64,000 bases of DNA. Origin: Desulfobacter sp. GTDB taxonomy: Bacteria; Desulfobacterota; Desulfobacteria; Desulfobacterales; Desulfobacteraceae. The stretch covers positions 2,963,001 through 3,027,000 of the forward strand of contig CP054838.1 of the NCBI GenBank assembly GCA_028768545.1. Direction: 5' to 3'. The notes under the pieces are model-generated. The model was not told the origin of the DNA. It worked only from the letters and a program-made list of their open reading frames with translations, and searched no databases. This document shows positions 7,862 to 17,341 of this stretch, one piece after another (the first letter of the stretch is position 1; each line of letters begins with the position of its first letter). Position numbers and translations under genes: made by a program.

Positions 7862-9535
7862 GTGGACATAGCAGGCATATTGATCAAAACGTTGGGCGGG
7901 CTGGGGCTATTCATTCTCGGCATGAAAATGATGACCGAAGGTCTCCAGGCCACTGCCGGTCAGAAAATTAGAAGCATTCTGGAAGCCATCTCGTCCAACC
8001 GGATTATAGGCTGTATCACAGGGGCCGGCGTTACTGCCATGGTCCAGTCCTCATCAGCCACCACCGTGATGCTCATCGGTTTTGTCAGTGCCGGGATTAT
8101 GTCCCTTGAGCAGGCCGTGGGCGTGGTCATCGGTGCCAATGTGGGTACCACCATTACAGGACAGCTGATTGCATTTAAACTCACTGAGGCGGCCTTGCCG
8201 GCCATTGCCCTTGGCGTGGGACTTAAATATTTTTCAAAAAAGCGGCGTTACCGTCATATCGGTGATATCATCCTCGGGTTTGGCCTGCTCTTTTTCGGCA
8301 TGGCCGTGATGAAAAATGGCCTGGCCCCCATTAAAACCGATCCCCAGTTCATCTCCTATTTTACAAAATTTTCTACGGAAAGTGTCGGCGGACTATTGCT
8401 TTGCGTGGCCATGGGAGCGGCTTTAACCGTGGCAGTTCAATCCTCTTCTGCAACCGTGGGGCTGACCATGGCCCTGGCAACCTCGGGCCTGTTAAGTTTT
8501 CCCACGGCCCTGGCCCTGGTTCTCGGGGAAAATATCGGCACCACCATCACGGCACAATTGGCCACCCTTGGATCCCAGAACAGGGAAGCCCACCAGACCG
8601 CCAATGCCCATACTATTTTCAATGTTGCCGGCGTGGGCATTATTTTAATTATCTTTCCTTATTTTGTGGAGGTGGTACAACATCTTACCCTGAATATGGG
8701 TGCCGGGCCAGTGGATCATCGGGTCAACAATGAGTACATCAATGCCTCAAGGTATATTGCCAATGGGCATACGCTTTTCAACGTGATCAATGCCTTGGTT
8801 TTTCTGGCCTTACTGCCTAAATTGGTCAAACTCACAGTTTTTTTGTCTCCTAAATTAAAAGATTCAAAAGAGCGGTACAATCTGCCCCAGTTTGATGCAA
8901 GTTTTATGGACTCGCCCATTGGTGCGCTTGCAAAGGTAAAAGGGGAGATTATCAATTATGCCGATTATGTGAGTATGAATAATAAAAAGGTCTCGGCCTG
9001 CCTGGCCCGGAGGGATGACGATGTCCTCGGGGAAAGAGAGGCGGTTGAAACCCATATTGATGACTGCCAGAAAATAATTATTTCCTATCTGACCACCATC
9101 TACCAGGGGGAGGTCAATGAGCCCGAGGCCAAGGAGATTTCGGAAATGATGCGCATCACAAATAATATTGAACGCATCGGGGATTCCATGGAAAATATCT
9201 CCAAAATGCTTGAAAAAGTATATGATGCCAATATCCAGTTCAGTGATCAGGCAATCAGCGATCTTGTGGCCATTTCACACCAGTCAGACCTGTTTCTTGA
9301 TCTTGTGGTCAATGAAATGAAGGAAAAATCCCAGGGGTTTTATAAAAAAGCATTGGCCAATGAGGATCTCATTGATCAGATGAGGGAAAATATGCGGTCC
9401 CAGCATATTCAACGCTTGAGAGCCGGAGATTGCTCTGTGGATGCAGGGGTGTTTTTCATCGCCCTGGTCTCCTCCTATGAAAAGATGGGAGATTATTGCT
9501 ATAATGTGGCAACCGGTATCAACCGGATCATCTAA
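7862..9535 (+). CDS. Na/Pi cotransporter family protein with C-terminal PhoU-like domain
   Basis: Probable sodium-dependent phosphate transporter of the NptA/YjbB type. Residues 1 to about 330 contain two inverted membrane repeats, each with the family signature QSSSAT (VQSSSATTVML and VQSSSATVGLT), and GANVGTT / GENIGTT motifs. The last 190 residues form a PhoU-like helical domain (MRITNNIERIGDSMENI). I chose the GTG at 7862 because GGGGAGAAG lies just before it; an upstream TTG at 7832 is possible but lacks a good site. It is a single gene with no Pho regulators next to it. Confidence 0.88.
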   Translation: MDIAGILIKTLGGLGLFILGMKMMTEGLQATAGQKIRSILEAISSNRIIGCITGAGVTAMVQSSSATTVMLIGFVSAGIMSLEQAVGVVIGANVGTTITGQLIAFKLTEAALPAIALGVGLKYFSKKRRYRHIGDIILGFGLLFFGMAVMKNGLAPIKTDPQFISYFTKFSTESVGGLLLCVAMGAALTVAVQSSSATVGLTMALATSGLLSFPTALALVLGENIGTTITAQLATLGSQNREAHQTANAHTIFNVAGVGIILIIFPYFVEVVQHLTLNMGAGPVDHRVNNEYINASRYIANGHTLFNVINALVFLALLPKLVKLTVFLSPKLKDSKERYNLPQFDASFMDSPIGALAKVKGEIINYADYVSMNNKKVSACLARRDDDVLGEREAVETHIDDCQKIIISYLTTIYQGEVNEPEAKEISEMMRITNNIERIGDSMENISKMLEKVYDANIQFSDQAISDLVAISHQSDLFLDLVVNEMKEKSQGFYKKALANEDLIDQMRENMRSQHIQRLRAGDCSVDAGVFFIALVSSYEKMGDYCYNVATGINRII

Positions 9536-9562
9536 ATTTGTTAACTTAAGCTGTCCCTTTGG

Positions 9563-10378
9563 TTAGCTCTTTATTTGATCTGTCTTTATTTGTTCTGGAA
9601 GGATTGAGCCCAAAAATTGGGTTATGGCTGCCAGGGTCTGTTTGGGCTGTTCCATAAATGGATCATGGTAGCAGTGGTCCAAAAGCCAGGTTTTACAATT
9701 CTTGATGCCCTTGTTCATAGCCTTTAGCTGTGCCTGTGTACCGTAAGGATCCATGGTGCCCTGAATGGCCAGAACCGGCAGGTCAATGGATTTAAGGTAC
9801 CGCTCAATGTTCCAGTGGCAAAACCCGGGCGACAGCCAGACCTGGTTCCATCCCCAAAAGGCGGTGTCTGTGTTTTGGCCGTGGATGCGTGACAATTTTG
9901 ATTTTAGATTTCCTTTTTGGTAACGTTCTTTTGTTTTTTGGATACCTTTCAAGGTAATGGGTTCGCAAAAAACATGGGCAGCCAGGCTGACCATGGCCTT
10001 AAGATTTTTCGCCCTGTCAGAGCCGGCGTAAATCAGGCCAATGGACCCGCCGTCTGAATGGCCCACAATAATATGGGATTTGATTTTGGCTGCGGCTAAA
10101 ATTTTCGGCAGGATCCGGAGGGCTTCAACGTGCAGATAATTTATTTTTCGGGGAAGCGATATTGGGTCTGACTGGCCATAGCCTAAGCGGGAATAGGTAA
10201 ATGTATTGCACTGGCAGGCTTTTGACAATTGTTTTGGAATATCCTTGAACGACTCAAGACTGCCAAGGCCCTGGTGAAGAAAGACCAGGGTTGGATTTTC
10301 AGGATCACCCTGGCCTTGCCATTCAAATTGGATTTGTCTTTTTTTCCCTTGATGCTCAATGGTCAGAACCTCTTTCAT
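9563..10378 (-). CDS. Alpha/beta hydrolase
   Basis: Alpha/beta-hydrolase fold protein of 271 residues. Visible elements are the oxyanion region FLHQGLG, the nucleophile elbow GHSDGG at about residue 107, an acidic residue in GTMDPYG and the late histidine in DHCYHDPF. These order as in carboxylesterases and MhpC-like C-C hydrolases, but the substrate cannot be read from the sequence. There is no signal peptide, so it is cytoplasmic. It is the last gene of a leftward run that begins with plsB or further upstream, 23 bp after the J-domain gene. Confidence 0.85.
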   Translation of the reverse strand: MKEVLTIEHQGKKRQIQFEWQGQGDPENPTLVFLHQGLGSLESFKDIPKQLSKACQCNTFTYSRLGYGQSDPISLPRKINYLHVEALRILPKILAAAKIKSHIIVGHSDGGSIGLIYAGSDRAKNLKAMVSLAAHVFCEPITLKGIQKTKERYQKGNLKSKLSRIHGQNTDTAFWGWNQVWLSPGFCHWNIERYLKSIDLPVLAIQGTMDPYGTQAQLKAMNKGIKNCKTWLLDHCYHDPFMEQPKQTLAAITQFLGSILPEQIKTDQIKS

Positions 10379-10401
10379 TTTCGTGTCTTTTTCAATCGGT
10401 C

Positions 10402-10914
10402 TTAGGCTGCCTGGATTTCCAGGAATTTTTCATTGGCAAGTGCGGAAAATTCATCTCCGAGATGGGAGAGTTTGTCCGGGTGGTACTGCTTGATTTTGAT
10501 TTTATATGCCTCCTGGATCTCGGACCAGGCAGCGGTTTTAGGAACGCCCAGGATTTTATGGGGATCCTGTCCTTGTTCCTTGGGGTTTGCCTTTGATTTG
10601 GGTCTGTTTTTGGGCCTGGCCCGGGATTGGGTTTTTGAGCCTGATTCTGCCTGATCCGATTCTGCCTGATTTGGTTTTGGTCTGCCTGATGCCTTGTTTC
10701 CCTGGGGCCTGCCGGAAAAAGGGGTGCCGGCCTTTTTTTTGAACAAAAACCAGGGCAGTTCCCCGTACCGGATCAGGTAATAGACCGACCAGAGAACCAG
10801 GCTGTCGTCAATCCATCCCACCCAGGGCACAAGCAGGTCCGGAATAAGATCAAAAGGGGATATAAGATAGGCCAGTCCAAAAAGGATGAGGATGATTTTC
10901 AGTCTCGGATTCAT
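10402..10914 (-). CDS. DUF1232 (YkvA-like) membrane segment fused to a C-terminal J-domain
   Basis: A 170-residue protein with two parts. The N-terminus is a DUF1232-type segment (LISPFDLIPDLL followed by WIDDSLVL), usually membrane-embedded. A low-complexity linker rich in Lys, Pro, Gln and Ser fills about residues 65-110. The C-terminal 55 residues are a DnaJ J-domain with HPDK present (YHPDKLSHLG). The J-domain should stimulate an Hsp70, and the N-terminal segment would tether it to the membrane (inference). It lies 5 bp after dapB in the same direction. Confidence 0.85.
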   Translation of the reverse strand: MNPRLKIILILFGLAYLISPFDLIPDLLVPWVGWIDDSLVLWSVYYLIRYGELPWFLFKKKAGTPFSGRPQGNKASGRPKPNQAESDQAESGSKTQSRARPKNRPKSKANPKEQGQDPHKILGVPKTAAWSEIQEAYKIKIKQYHPDKLSHLGDEFSALANEKFLEIQAA

Positions 10915-10919
10915 AAAGA

Positions 10920-11756
10920 TTATCCGTTCTGGGTCATCACATCAATCATGGAGTAAAGGCGTTTGTCGTTGTCCTTTGCACAAATTTTTGTGGACAAGAA
11001 GACAACCGCATCAAGGGTGCCGCTGACATAGATCTCTCTGCCGTTGATATTGTGTTTGAACTCAAACAATGAAGAGCCGTCCTCTGCCTTCAGGGTATAG
11101 GTATGCCACCCATGCCCCCCCAAATGTTGTTTGGGGATTTTCCATTCGGTTTCCTGGATCTTGGGGTCCCGGATTTGCTGGATCTCAGCGATATTAAACT
11201 CAGCCCCCAGGGTGTTGAAATAAGAGACCATGGCCTTGGCTGTGCCTGAGGTGTCAGCCTTGCCCTGCTGGTGGCTTTCCCTGACTTCAAGGGTATATCC
11301 TTTAAAGAGTCCGGGAAAAGTGTTGGCGGCAAATTCCATCATGGCCTGGAACCCGACAATCTGTTTGGCCATGTTCGGTGCAATGACAGCAGGGGTCAAA
11401 GATTGTTTCACCACGGCTTCAAGTTGATCCCGGTCTCCGCCGGTGGTGCCCATGACAAAGGGGATATTATTCCGGGTATAAAATTGGGCATTGGCATTGA
11501 CCGCACTGGGATGGGTATAGTCCACGCAGATACATTCAGGATAGGTCTTTAAAATTTGTTTGATCTCCTGATCCCGGACACTGGGTTTGACAAGGGAAAT
11601 CTTTTTTGTCTCAACTATCAGGCTTTTATCGTCCACATCCTCTCCTGTGAGGGAAAAGGGGACAAGAAGAAATCGGGAGTCTTTAATGGCGGCAGAGGCC
11701 ATGATCCGGGCCACATTGCCGGGAAGTCCGTTAATCATTACAGGGATGGTTTTCAT
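10920..11756 (-). CDS. dapB: 4-hydroxy-tetrahydrodipicolinate reductase
   Basis: Catalyses the NAD(P)H-dependent reduction step to tetrahydrodipicolinate in lysine and diaminopimelate synthesis. The 278-residue protein has an N-terminal dinucleotide-binding fold, the segment DYTHPSAV, VMGTTGGD, and the catalytic signature ESHQQGKADTSGTAKAM. The protein is somewhat longer than the Escherichia coli enzyme, and its N-terminus (VMINGLPGNVA) resembles the divergent plant-type DapB group more than the enteric one. The ATG at 11756 has AAGGAG five bases upstream, better than the GTG two codons earlier. The 3' end of the MurU-AmgK gene overlaps its start by about 26 bp, which suggests translational coupling. 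Confidence 0.9.
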   Translation of the reverse strand: MKTIPVMINGLPGNVARIMASAAIKDSRFLLVPFSLTGEDVDDKSLIVETKKISLVKPSVRDQEIKQILKTYPECICVDYTHPSAVNANAQFYTRNNIPFVMGTTGGDRDQLEAVVKQSLTPAVIAPNMAKQIVGFQAMMEFAANTFPGLFKGYTLEVRESHQQGKADTSGTAKAMVSYFNTLGAEFNIAEIQQIRDPKIQETEWKIPKQHLGGHGWHTYTLKAEDGSSLFEFKHNINGREIYVSGTLDAVVFLSTKICAKDNDKRLYSMIDVMTQNG

Positions 11757-13422
11757 ATTCACTCCTTATAATTTGGTTTACAAGCCGGGTTAAGGGGTTT
11801 AAGGCTTTTGAATCCATGGCCTCAAGCCTGCCTTTAAGCCCTGTCAGGGCCGCGGGAATATGGGATTCAAACCCGGGTTTGTTTTTGTTTCGGGTTAAAA
11901 AACCAAATGCGCCCAGGATCTGAAGATTCCGGGTCAGGCAGCAGTACTTGAAGCTGTGTACAAATTCGGCCTTCTGGGATTTGGCGTTTATCTTGAGTCT
12001 GGACAGGGCATAGGTCATCAGTTTTTCCTGAATTTTGGGCGCCAGAGTCACATAGGGATCAATTAAAAGTGAGGCCAGATCATATTGAATCGGGCCCTGG
12101 CGGGCAGACTGAAAGTCGATAAACCAGACCCGGTTTTTGTGGACCATGATGTTTTTTGACTGCATATCCCTGTGCATCAAGCCTGAAACGCCGTGAATCA
12201 GGGCATTGTCTGCAATATGGATGAACGCGGCTTCATAGTCCTGCCAGGAAACATCTTTTCCAAGATACCCCTTGATAAAGGCCTCAAGAAAATAGCGGCA
12301 TTCCATGTCCAGGATCAGAGACTTTGAATAGGTTGGGGTCTGACAGGTCCACTCCGGGTTAAATTCCCGGATCCCTTCCCTTGAAAACCGGACCAGCCCG
12401 TCAATGACCTGTTGATACCAGAACAATAGGGTGGGTTCATCTTTTCCTTTGATCATATTTGCAAGATGGGTATCCCCAAGGTCTTCTAAGGCCACCTGGC
12501 CCGATATTCTGTCGTTGCCCAGAATTTTGGGGACCTGAAGGTTCAGGCGGTTTAAGTGTTGACCAATGGCCACAAAAGCTACGACCTGGGCAAGATTCTC
12601 TGGTTGGTTCTCTGTAATGCCGTGGTCTGACAAAACAAGGCTTTGATCCCGGTAAACCGCCCTGAACCAGTTTCTGTCCGACCCGTCTCCTGCCAGAGGA
12701 CATATCTTAATTTTATTGATCACAGAATAGGGCAGGTTGAAAATCTTTGCTGCCATACACTGACGGCTGGTCTCTTCATAGGTTTTTGGGGTGCCGATAT
12801 CTGTCCAATAGTGATCTTTTACCGTACAGGCATAAACTTTGCCGGAAGGACAAAGGGATTTATACAGATCAACACTTGAAAAAATGCGGGCCTGGTCCAT
12901 ATGGTCAAAAATTTTCGGGTTCAGAACCTGGATACCGGTAAAGGCCAACCCTTTGTCAGGAGACTGGTCAAAATCAAGGATCTGGTTTTCATGATTCACC
13001 AAAAGTTTATTGAATTTGTAAAAATCATGAACCACTAAGGTGGCCAGGGCCCCGGATGACTTGTGTGCCTGAATCACGGCAGCTAAATCAAGGTCCCAGA
13101 CAATGTCTGCGTTGACCAGAATAAAATCATCGTCTGAGAGCTGGTCTTTTAAATTGGCAATGGCCCCGCCGGTATCCAGAATGACAGGCTCATGAACCAG
13201 TTCAATCGCTTGCTGTTCAGGATGGGCGCTGATAAAGTCGCGAATTTTATCTGACAGGTGGTGGGTGTTGATAAAAATTTGACTGCACCCCACATCCTTG
13301 AGCTGGCCTATGACCCGGTCAAGCACGGGGTGATTGTTGATGGTGAACAAGGGCTTGGGCAGGGTGCGGGTATGGGGCAACAGCCGTGTGCCGAATCCTG
13401 CGGCCAGTATCAGTGCTTTCAT
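11731..13422 (-). CDS. MurU-AmgK-type fusion: sugar-1-phosphate nucleotidyltransferase plus amino-sugar kinase
   Basis: A 563-residue two-domain protein. Residues 1 to about 225 are a nucleotidyltransferase with the LAAGFGTRL motif and TLPKPL lysine, closest in type to MurU (N-acetylmuramate-1-phosphate uridylyltransferase). The remaining part is an aminoglycoside-phosphotransferase-like kinase with the catalytic loop HRDMQSKN and the metal-binding IDFQSA, matching AmgK (anomeric N-acetylmuramate/N-acetylglucosamine kinase). The summed length equals the two separate Pseudomonas proteins. Together these would turn recovered MurNAc into UDP-MurNAc, bypassing de novo synthesis. The ATG at 13422 follows AGGTTGATTC and starts four bases after the plsB stop. 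Substrate assignment is by family resemblance; a different sugar is possible. Confidence 0.8.
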   Translation of the reverse strand: MKALILAAGFGTRLLPHTRTLPKPLFTINNHPVLDRVIGQLKDVGCSQIFINTHHLSDKIRDFISAHPEQQAIELVHEPVILDTGGAIANLKDQLSDDDFILVNADIVWDLDLAAVIQAHKSSGALATLVVHDFYKFNKLLVNHENQILDFDQSPDKGLAFTGIQVLNPKIFDHMDQARIFSSVDLYKSLCPSGKVYACTVKDHYWTDIGTPKTYEETSRQCMAAKIFNLPYSVINKIKICPLAGDGSDRNWFRAVYRDQSLVLSDHGITENQPENLAQVVAFVAIGQHLNRLNLQVPKILGNDRISGQVALEDLGDTHLANMIKGKDEPTLLFWYQQVIDGLVRFSREGIREFNPEWTCQTPTYSKSLILDMECRYFLEAFIKGYLGKDVSWQDYEAAFIHIADNALIHGVSGLMHRDMQSKNIMVHKNRVWFIDFQSARQGPIQYDLASLLIDPYVTLAPKIQEKLMTYALSRLKINAKSQKAEFVHSFKYCCLTRNLQILGAFGFLTRNKNKPGFESHIPAALTGLKGRLEAMDSKALNPLTRLVNQIIRSEYENHPCND

Positions 13423-13426
13423 TGAA

Positions 13427-16072
13427 TCAACCTGCAATCAGGCGGGACAGCCGGTCAATGATCGTTTTGTACTCATCAATTTGGATCTGGTCTCCTGACC
13501 CGTTAATATTGTTTCTGGCAAAATAATTGGCTGCATTCCGGTAATTGATCAGGGAAATGGATTCTTTTCTCACCACCTGGTTTCGCTTGTATAATTTGCC
13601 GCCAAACGAGAGTATTTTTTTGGCCCTTTCTTTGACATCGTACTTGTCTGTTTTTTTCTTTTCCAGGAAAAGCAGACAGGTTTTATAGGATTCTAAAAAG
13701 GGAATCAAAAAGGCAGCAAACCATTTGAGTTTTCTAAGGCCTTCCGAGGTCAGGTTCAGCTGGTCTGCCATGTCAGGGTCGGGCACCAGGATCCCTTCAT
13801 TGATAAATCCTTTGACCACCAGGGAAATTTTTTCTTCTGCCGTGATTTCCTCGTCAAATGAAAACTCGTCCGTAAACATTTTTAACAAGAATTTATACCG
13901 AAGCACCAGGTCTGAAAGAACAAATTTAAACTGGTCTGTTTCAAGAATGGCCACCGCAGTATAGGCCGCAGGAACAAAAAAGCAGATCACCGAGTTCTTA
14001 TAGTAGTCCAGGATGGCTCTTTTATTATGTTTGACAATCAGGGCGGTGATATCCGTGATTTCCTCTTCATCCTCGTCGGCCAGTTCAATAAAGTTTCTGG
14101 ACAGAAAATTTTGGATCACCGAATCAAAGGCATTGTCCTGATCCATGATCAGGGTGTCTGACAAATAGGCATTGTTAAAGGTCAGCAGGTTCATATAGGT
14201 GTTGACCCGCTCAAGCATCTGTTTCTGGGTAAAGGTGTTTTTCGAGCAATTGAGGATGGCCGAGGCAATAATGCCGTGGGGGGTGGCCACGGTATTCTCG
14301 TTAATGGCATTGATCATCTTGTAGCCGAATCCCTTGACAAAGTCCATGTATTCGGTCTGGGTTGCCCGCTTTAGGTTAATGTTTTTTTCTTTGAGATATC
14401 CGTTCATGGAAAGGGGCTCATCAAATTTGAGATATACTTTTCCATATTTTTTCTTGAGAAATTTTCGGGTGTTCAAAAGTCCTTTTAGGGTTTCAGGGCT
14501 TTTTTGGCCGCCTTCAATCTCTTTTAAATAGGCATCTTCCTCCAATACCCTGTCATAGCCTACATAGATGGGAACAAAGTAAAGATCATCACAGGTCCCG
14601 TTAAGATAGGCCTTGATGATCATGGCAAGTCCGCCGGGTCTGGGGCTTAACAATTTTCCGGTCCGGCTTCTGCCCCCTTCAATATAGATTTTTATATTAA
14701 ATCCTTCGTATAAAAGTTTTTCAAGGTAGGCGGCAAAGATTCTAGTATAAAGCTCTGCTCCCTTAAAGGTCCGTCTCAGGAAAAAAGCGCCCCCGCCTCG
14801 GAATATGGGTCCCAAGGGCCAGAAAGACAGATTTTTGCCCGCGGCAATATGGGGGCAGGGCATATTGTTTTTAAACATGACATAGGGCAAGAGCAGGTAA
14901 TCCAAATGGCTCTTATGGCAGGGGATGAGGATCAGGGGGGCCTGGGTGTATTTTTCACGCATCCGGTTGATTTCATCCTGGTTAACGGACAAGCCTTCAA
15001 AGATATTGTGAAATACCCATGTCAGGATCCAGTTGAGAAAGTTGATCACCCTTAAATTATAATTGGCTGCAATTTCGTTGATATAGGCTGCAGCCTTTTT
15101 ATTGACACGGCGAAGGGGCGTATTGGTTTTGGCTGCATGTTCTGCTAGAAATTCCCGAAGGGATTTGCGGGTGAGTATGTCCTCGGTAATTTCCTGGCGG
15201 GATTTAAGCACAGGTCCTGTAATGGATTTTCGCTGGCGGTTGAGTATATCCACAAGATAGCTTCTCAGTCTGTGGGTCTGGAATTCCGCATCCAGACGTT
15301 CGATCTCAGGGCGGTTGATGAATTCTTTAAGATCCACCGGCCTTGCCACCTCCACCCGCATTTTGTCTGGGGTTCGGATCAGGGTAAAAATCCGTTTGAT
15401 AAGGCCCGGCTTTTCATGGGTGCCAAAAATAATGTCAGCCAGACCCGGGTCCTTGTGCATGGGTTTGGTGATATAAACGATGTCTTCGGGAACAATGACA
15501 ACGGAGCGGTCAATTTGTTTTTGCAGTTCTATGAGTTGGTATAGGGGATCAGGCGTGGCCTTTATAAAGCGGTTATAAAAATCGTCTTCTTCGATCAGGC
15601 TGACAAACCCGGCCTTTTGATTCACAAGCGTTTTCTGGGCAAAGCCCGAGGTATAGATATCCTGGATTTGAAAATGATGGAAAAAATAATCCAGATGGGC
15701 CAAAAGGATCCGGCAGACCCGTTTTACCGGGAGAAGAAAGAAAAATCTTAGATCAAACCCCAGTTCCGGATAGGGCAGTGCCATGGATTTAAGCCGGGTG
15801 TGGAAAAATAAAAAGTCAAAAATACGTTTGTTTTTACAGGCAAAAACAACAATATTTTCTGGGTCAATTCCTTTGATTTTATCCAGGTTGTGGTCGTCTA
15901 AAGGGATTTTTTTAACCAGATGGGTGATGATTTTTTTTATGACATAGCTTTGGTTTCCAGGGTAAAAGCTTGTGTAGTATTCATGGGTGCCGTTGAGCAG
16001 GCAGTCAATGGATTGACGTATTTTACTTCTGATCTGGGTCGCCAGTTTTTTTATGGGTTGCACAAGGCTCAT
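13427..16072 (-). CDS. plsB: Glycerol-3-phosphate 1-O-acyltransferase
   Basis: Membrane-associated enzyme making 1-acylglycerol-3-phosphate from glycerol-3-phosphate and acyl-CoA or acyl-ACP, the first step of phospholipid synthesis. The 881-residue protein carries the acyltransferase motifs in order: HKSHLD (HX4D, catalytic), GGGAFFLRR, the substrate-binding EGGRSRTGK and VPIYVGYD. It is longer than the roughly 807-residue E. coli protein, mainly at the N-terminus. The next gene starts 4 bp later, so plsB and the MurU-AmgK fusion are probably one transcript. Confidence 0.93.
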   Translation of the reverse strand: MSLVQPIKKLATQIRSKIRQSIDCLLNGTHEYYTSFYPGNQSYVIKKIITHLVKKIPLDDHNLDKIKGIDPENIVVFACKNKRIFDFLFFHTRLKSMALPYPELGFDLRFFFLLPVKRVCRILLAHLDYFFHHFQIQDIYTSGFAQKTLVNQKAGFVSLIEEDDFYNRFIKATPDPLYQLIELQKQIDRSVVIVPEDIVYITKPMHKDPGLADIIFGTHEKPGLIKRIFTLIRTPDKMRVEVARPVDLKEFINRPEIERLDAEFQTHRLRSYLVDILNRQRKSITGPVLKSRQEITEDILTRKSLREFLAEHAAKTNTPLRRVNKKAAAYINEIAANYNLRVINFLNWILTWVFHNIFEGLSVNQDEINRMREKYTQAPLILIPCHKSHLDYLLLPYVMFKNNMPCPHIAAGKNLSFWPLGPIFRGGGAFFLRRTFKGAELYTRIFAAYLEKLLYEGFNIKIYIEGGRSRTGKLLSPRPGGLAMIIKAYLNGTCDDLYFVPIYVGYDRVLEEDAYLKEIEGGQKSPETLKGLLNTRKFLKKKYGKVYLKFDEPLSMNGYLKEKNINLKRATQTEYMDFVKGFGYKMINAINENTVATPHGIIASAILNCSKNTFTQKQMLERVNTYMNLLTFNNAYLSDTLIMDQDNAFDSVIQNFLSRNFIELADEDEEEITDITALIVKHNKRAILDYYKNSVICFFVPAAYTAVAILETDQFKFVLSDLVLRYKFLLKMFTDEFSFDEEITAEEKISLVVKGFINEGILVPDPDMADQLNLTSEGLRKLKWFAAFLIPFLESYKTCLLFLEKKKTDKYDVKERAKKILSFGGKLYKRNQVVRKESISLINYRNAANYFARNNINGSGDQIQIDEYKTIIDRLSRLIAG

Positions 16073-16375
16073 TGAGATATTCCTTTAAAGTGTATCCTTA
16101 AGACCATAAGATGCTTAAGGACTATTTCAATACCAAAGCTTGGGGGGGATGGCAATATGATAATTTTTTATAACCCGGGAAAGATGGCTGAAAAAAACAA
16201 GGTTAACCTCTTGAAATAAAAGGGTGTTTTCCCATGGGCAGGCTGCCTTAAAAACGCCTTGATAAAATTAGGACCCTGTGCTATTTTTCTTCATCTATTG
16301 ACACATGCATTTCTTGATTTAAGGTATAAGTCACTTATTCGATAATTAAGATGGTAAATTTAAGGAGGATATTTT
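16073..16375. other. Divergent intergenic region plsB / small membrane protein
   Basis: No gene was seen. A strong Shine-Dalgarno (TAAGGAGGATA) lies at its right end for the 87-residue protein. A TTGACA at about 16297 is upstream, but no -10 at the right distance was convincing. Confidence 0.3.
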
Positions 16376-16639
16376 ATGAAAACGTTAATTGGCGGAGCTA
16401 TCGCAGTTCTTCTCGGTGTTGTTGGTCTGGCGGTCTGGTTTGGTGAGTTTTTATCCCTTCTGGCAGGATGTCTTCCCCCTGTCCTATTGCTGGGCGGCGG
16501 TCTTGCCCTTTACCTTGGATTTGACGAGTTAAAAGATTCCTGGAAAAATGACGCCGGTGTTGACGCGCCTGTTGAAGATGACAAATCAAAAATTGAAGAA
16601 CTTGAAAAAGAGTTGAGCGAACTGAAAAAAGAAAAATAA
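16376..16639 (+). CDS. Small membrane protein with charged coiled-coil tail (87 aa)
   Basis: The product has two hydrophobic helices (about residues 3-20 and 24-46) followed by an acidic linker and a C-terminal coiled coil of alternating Glu and Lys (KIEELEKELSELKKEK). AAGGAGG is placed ideally before the ATG. No named family is recognised. It is expressed alone, facing away from plsB, and ends at a hairpin terminator. Confidence 0.7.
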   Translation: MKTLIGGAIAVLLGVVGLAVWFGEFLSLLAGCLPPVLLLGGGLALYLGFDELKDSWKNDAGVDAPVEDDKSKIEELEKELSELKKEK

Positions 16640-16664
16640 GGTTCGATAGTTAGTATACAAAGAG

Positions 16665-16692
16665 GGGTCGTTTTATGACGGCCCTTTTTTTT
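16665..16692 (+). terminator. Terminator between the 87-residue protein and rnhA
   Basis: GGGTCGT (16665-16671) pairs with ACGGCCC (16678-16684) including one G-T pair, followed by nine T. It overlaps the last codons of the convergent rnhA gene. Confidence 0.7.
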
Positions 16693-17341
16693 TGGCCGAG
16701 GTGGCCAGAAAATCCGCCACTTCATTCTCCTTGATCCCGGCGTGGCCCTTGACTTTGATCAGGGCAATGTCATCAAATGTGCTGAGCATGGCCTTGATTT
16801 CATTGGCAAGACCCTGGTTTGCCCGTGGGTGCCATTTTTGAGTCAGCAAGCCAACGGCATAGGCAGAATCCGTGTAAATTCGAATTGGCAGATCTTTCCG
16901 TTTAAGGCAGGACAAGGCTCTGCGGATGGCAGCAAGCTCTGCGATATTGTTGGTAGCCGTCCCGATACACTCTGAGATTTCTTTTCTATTGTCTTTATAG
17001 ACGAGCAGCACCCCGATGCCCGAAGGCCCCGGATTTCCGGATGATGCCCCGTCTGTATAGATACGGATGCAATGTCGCACATCAGGATCTTGTTCAGGGG
17101 AGAGGGTTTGTTCCTTTTTCTTTTTCTGGCCGGCCGGCACGGCCTGGTCTTCAGGTTTAAGCGCGTTTTCATGTACCCAATAGTCATAATCCTGGTTTAG
17201 ATTATACTTGATCAATGCTCTGTCTTTTTTCAAAAGAAGGCTGTTTTTTGAATCATGGGCCACCCATACCTTATTGCCCTTAAAGCTCATTCTTATCCAC
17301 TGAATATCCGTGAATTGATCTGTATTTTCAGGTTTAGTCAT
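16673..17341 (-). CDS. rnhA: Ribonuclease HI with N-terminal extension
   Basis: Cleaves RNA in RNA-DNA hybrids. The RNase H domain occupies about residues 90-222 of 222, with the catalytic acids in IYTDGASSG, NNIAELAA, IYTDSAYA and ENEVADFLA. The first 60 residues form a separate small domain (starting around WIRMSFKGNKVWVAHDSK) that is not part of E. coli RNase HI; it may bind substrate, but I cannot assign it to the known hybrid-binding domain with certainty. A Lys-rich linker joins the two. Its start overlaps the end of the upstream NamZ-like gene by 8 bp. Confidence 0.9.
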   Translation of the reverse strand: MTKPENTDQFTDIQWIRMSFKGNKVWVAHDSKNSLLLKKDRALIKYNLNQDYDYWVHENALKPEDQAVPAGQKKKKEQTLSPEQDPDVRHCIRIYTDGASSGNPGPSGIGVLLVYKDNRKEISECIGTATNNIAELAAIRRALSCLKRKDLPIRIYTDSAYAVGLLTQKWHPRANQGLANEIKAMLSTFDDIALIKVKGHAGIKENEVADFLATSAKKKGPS

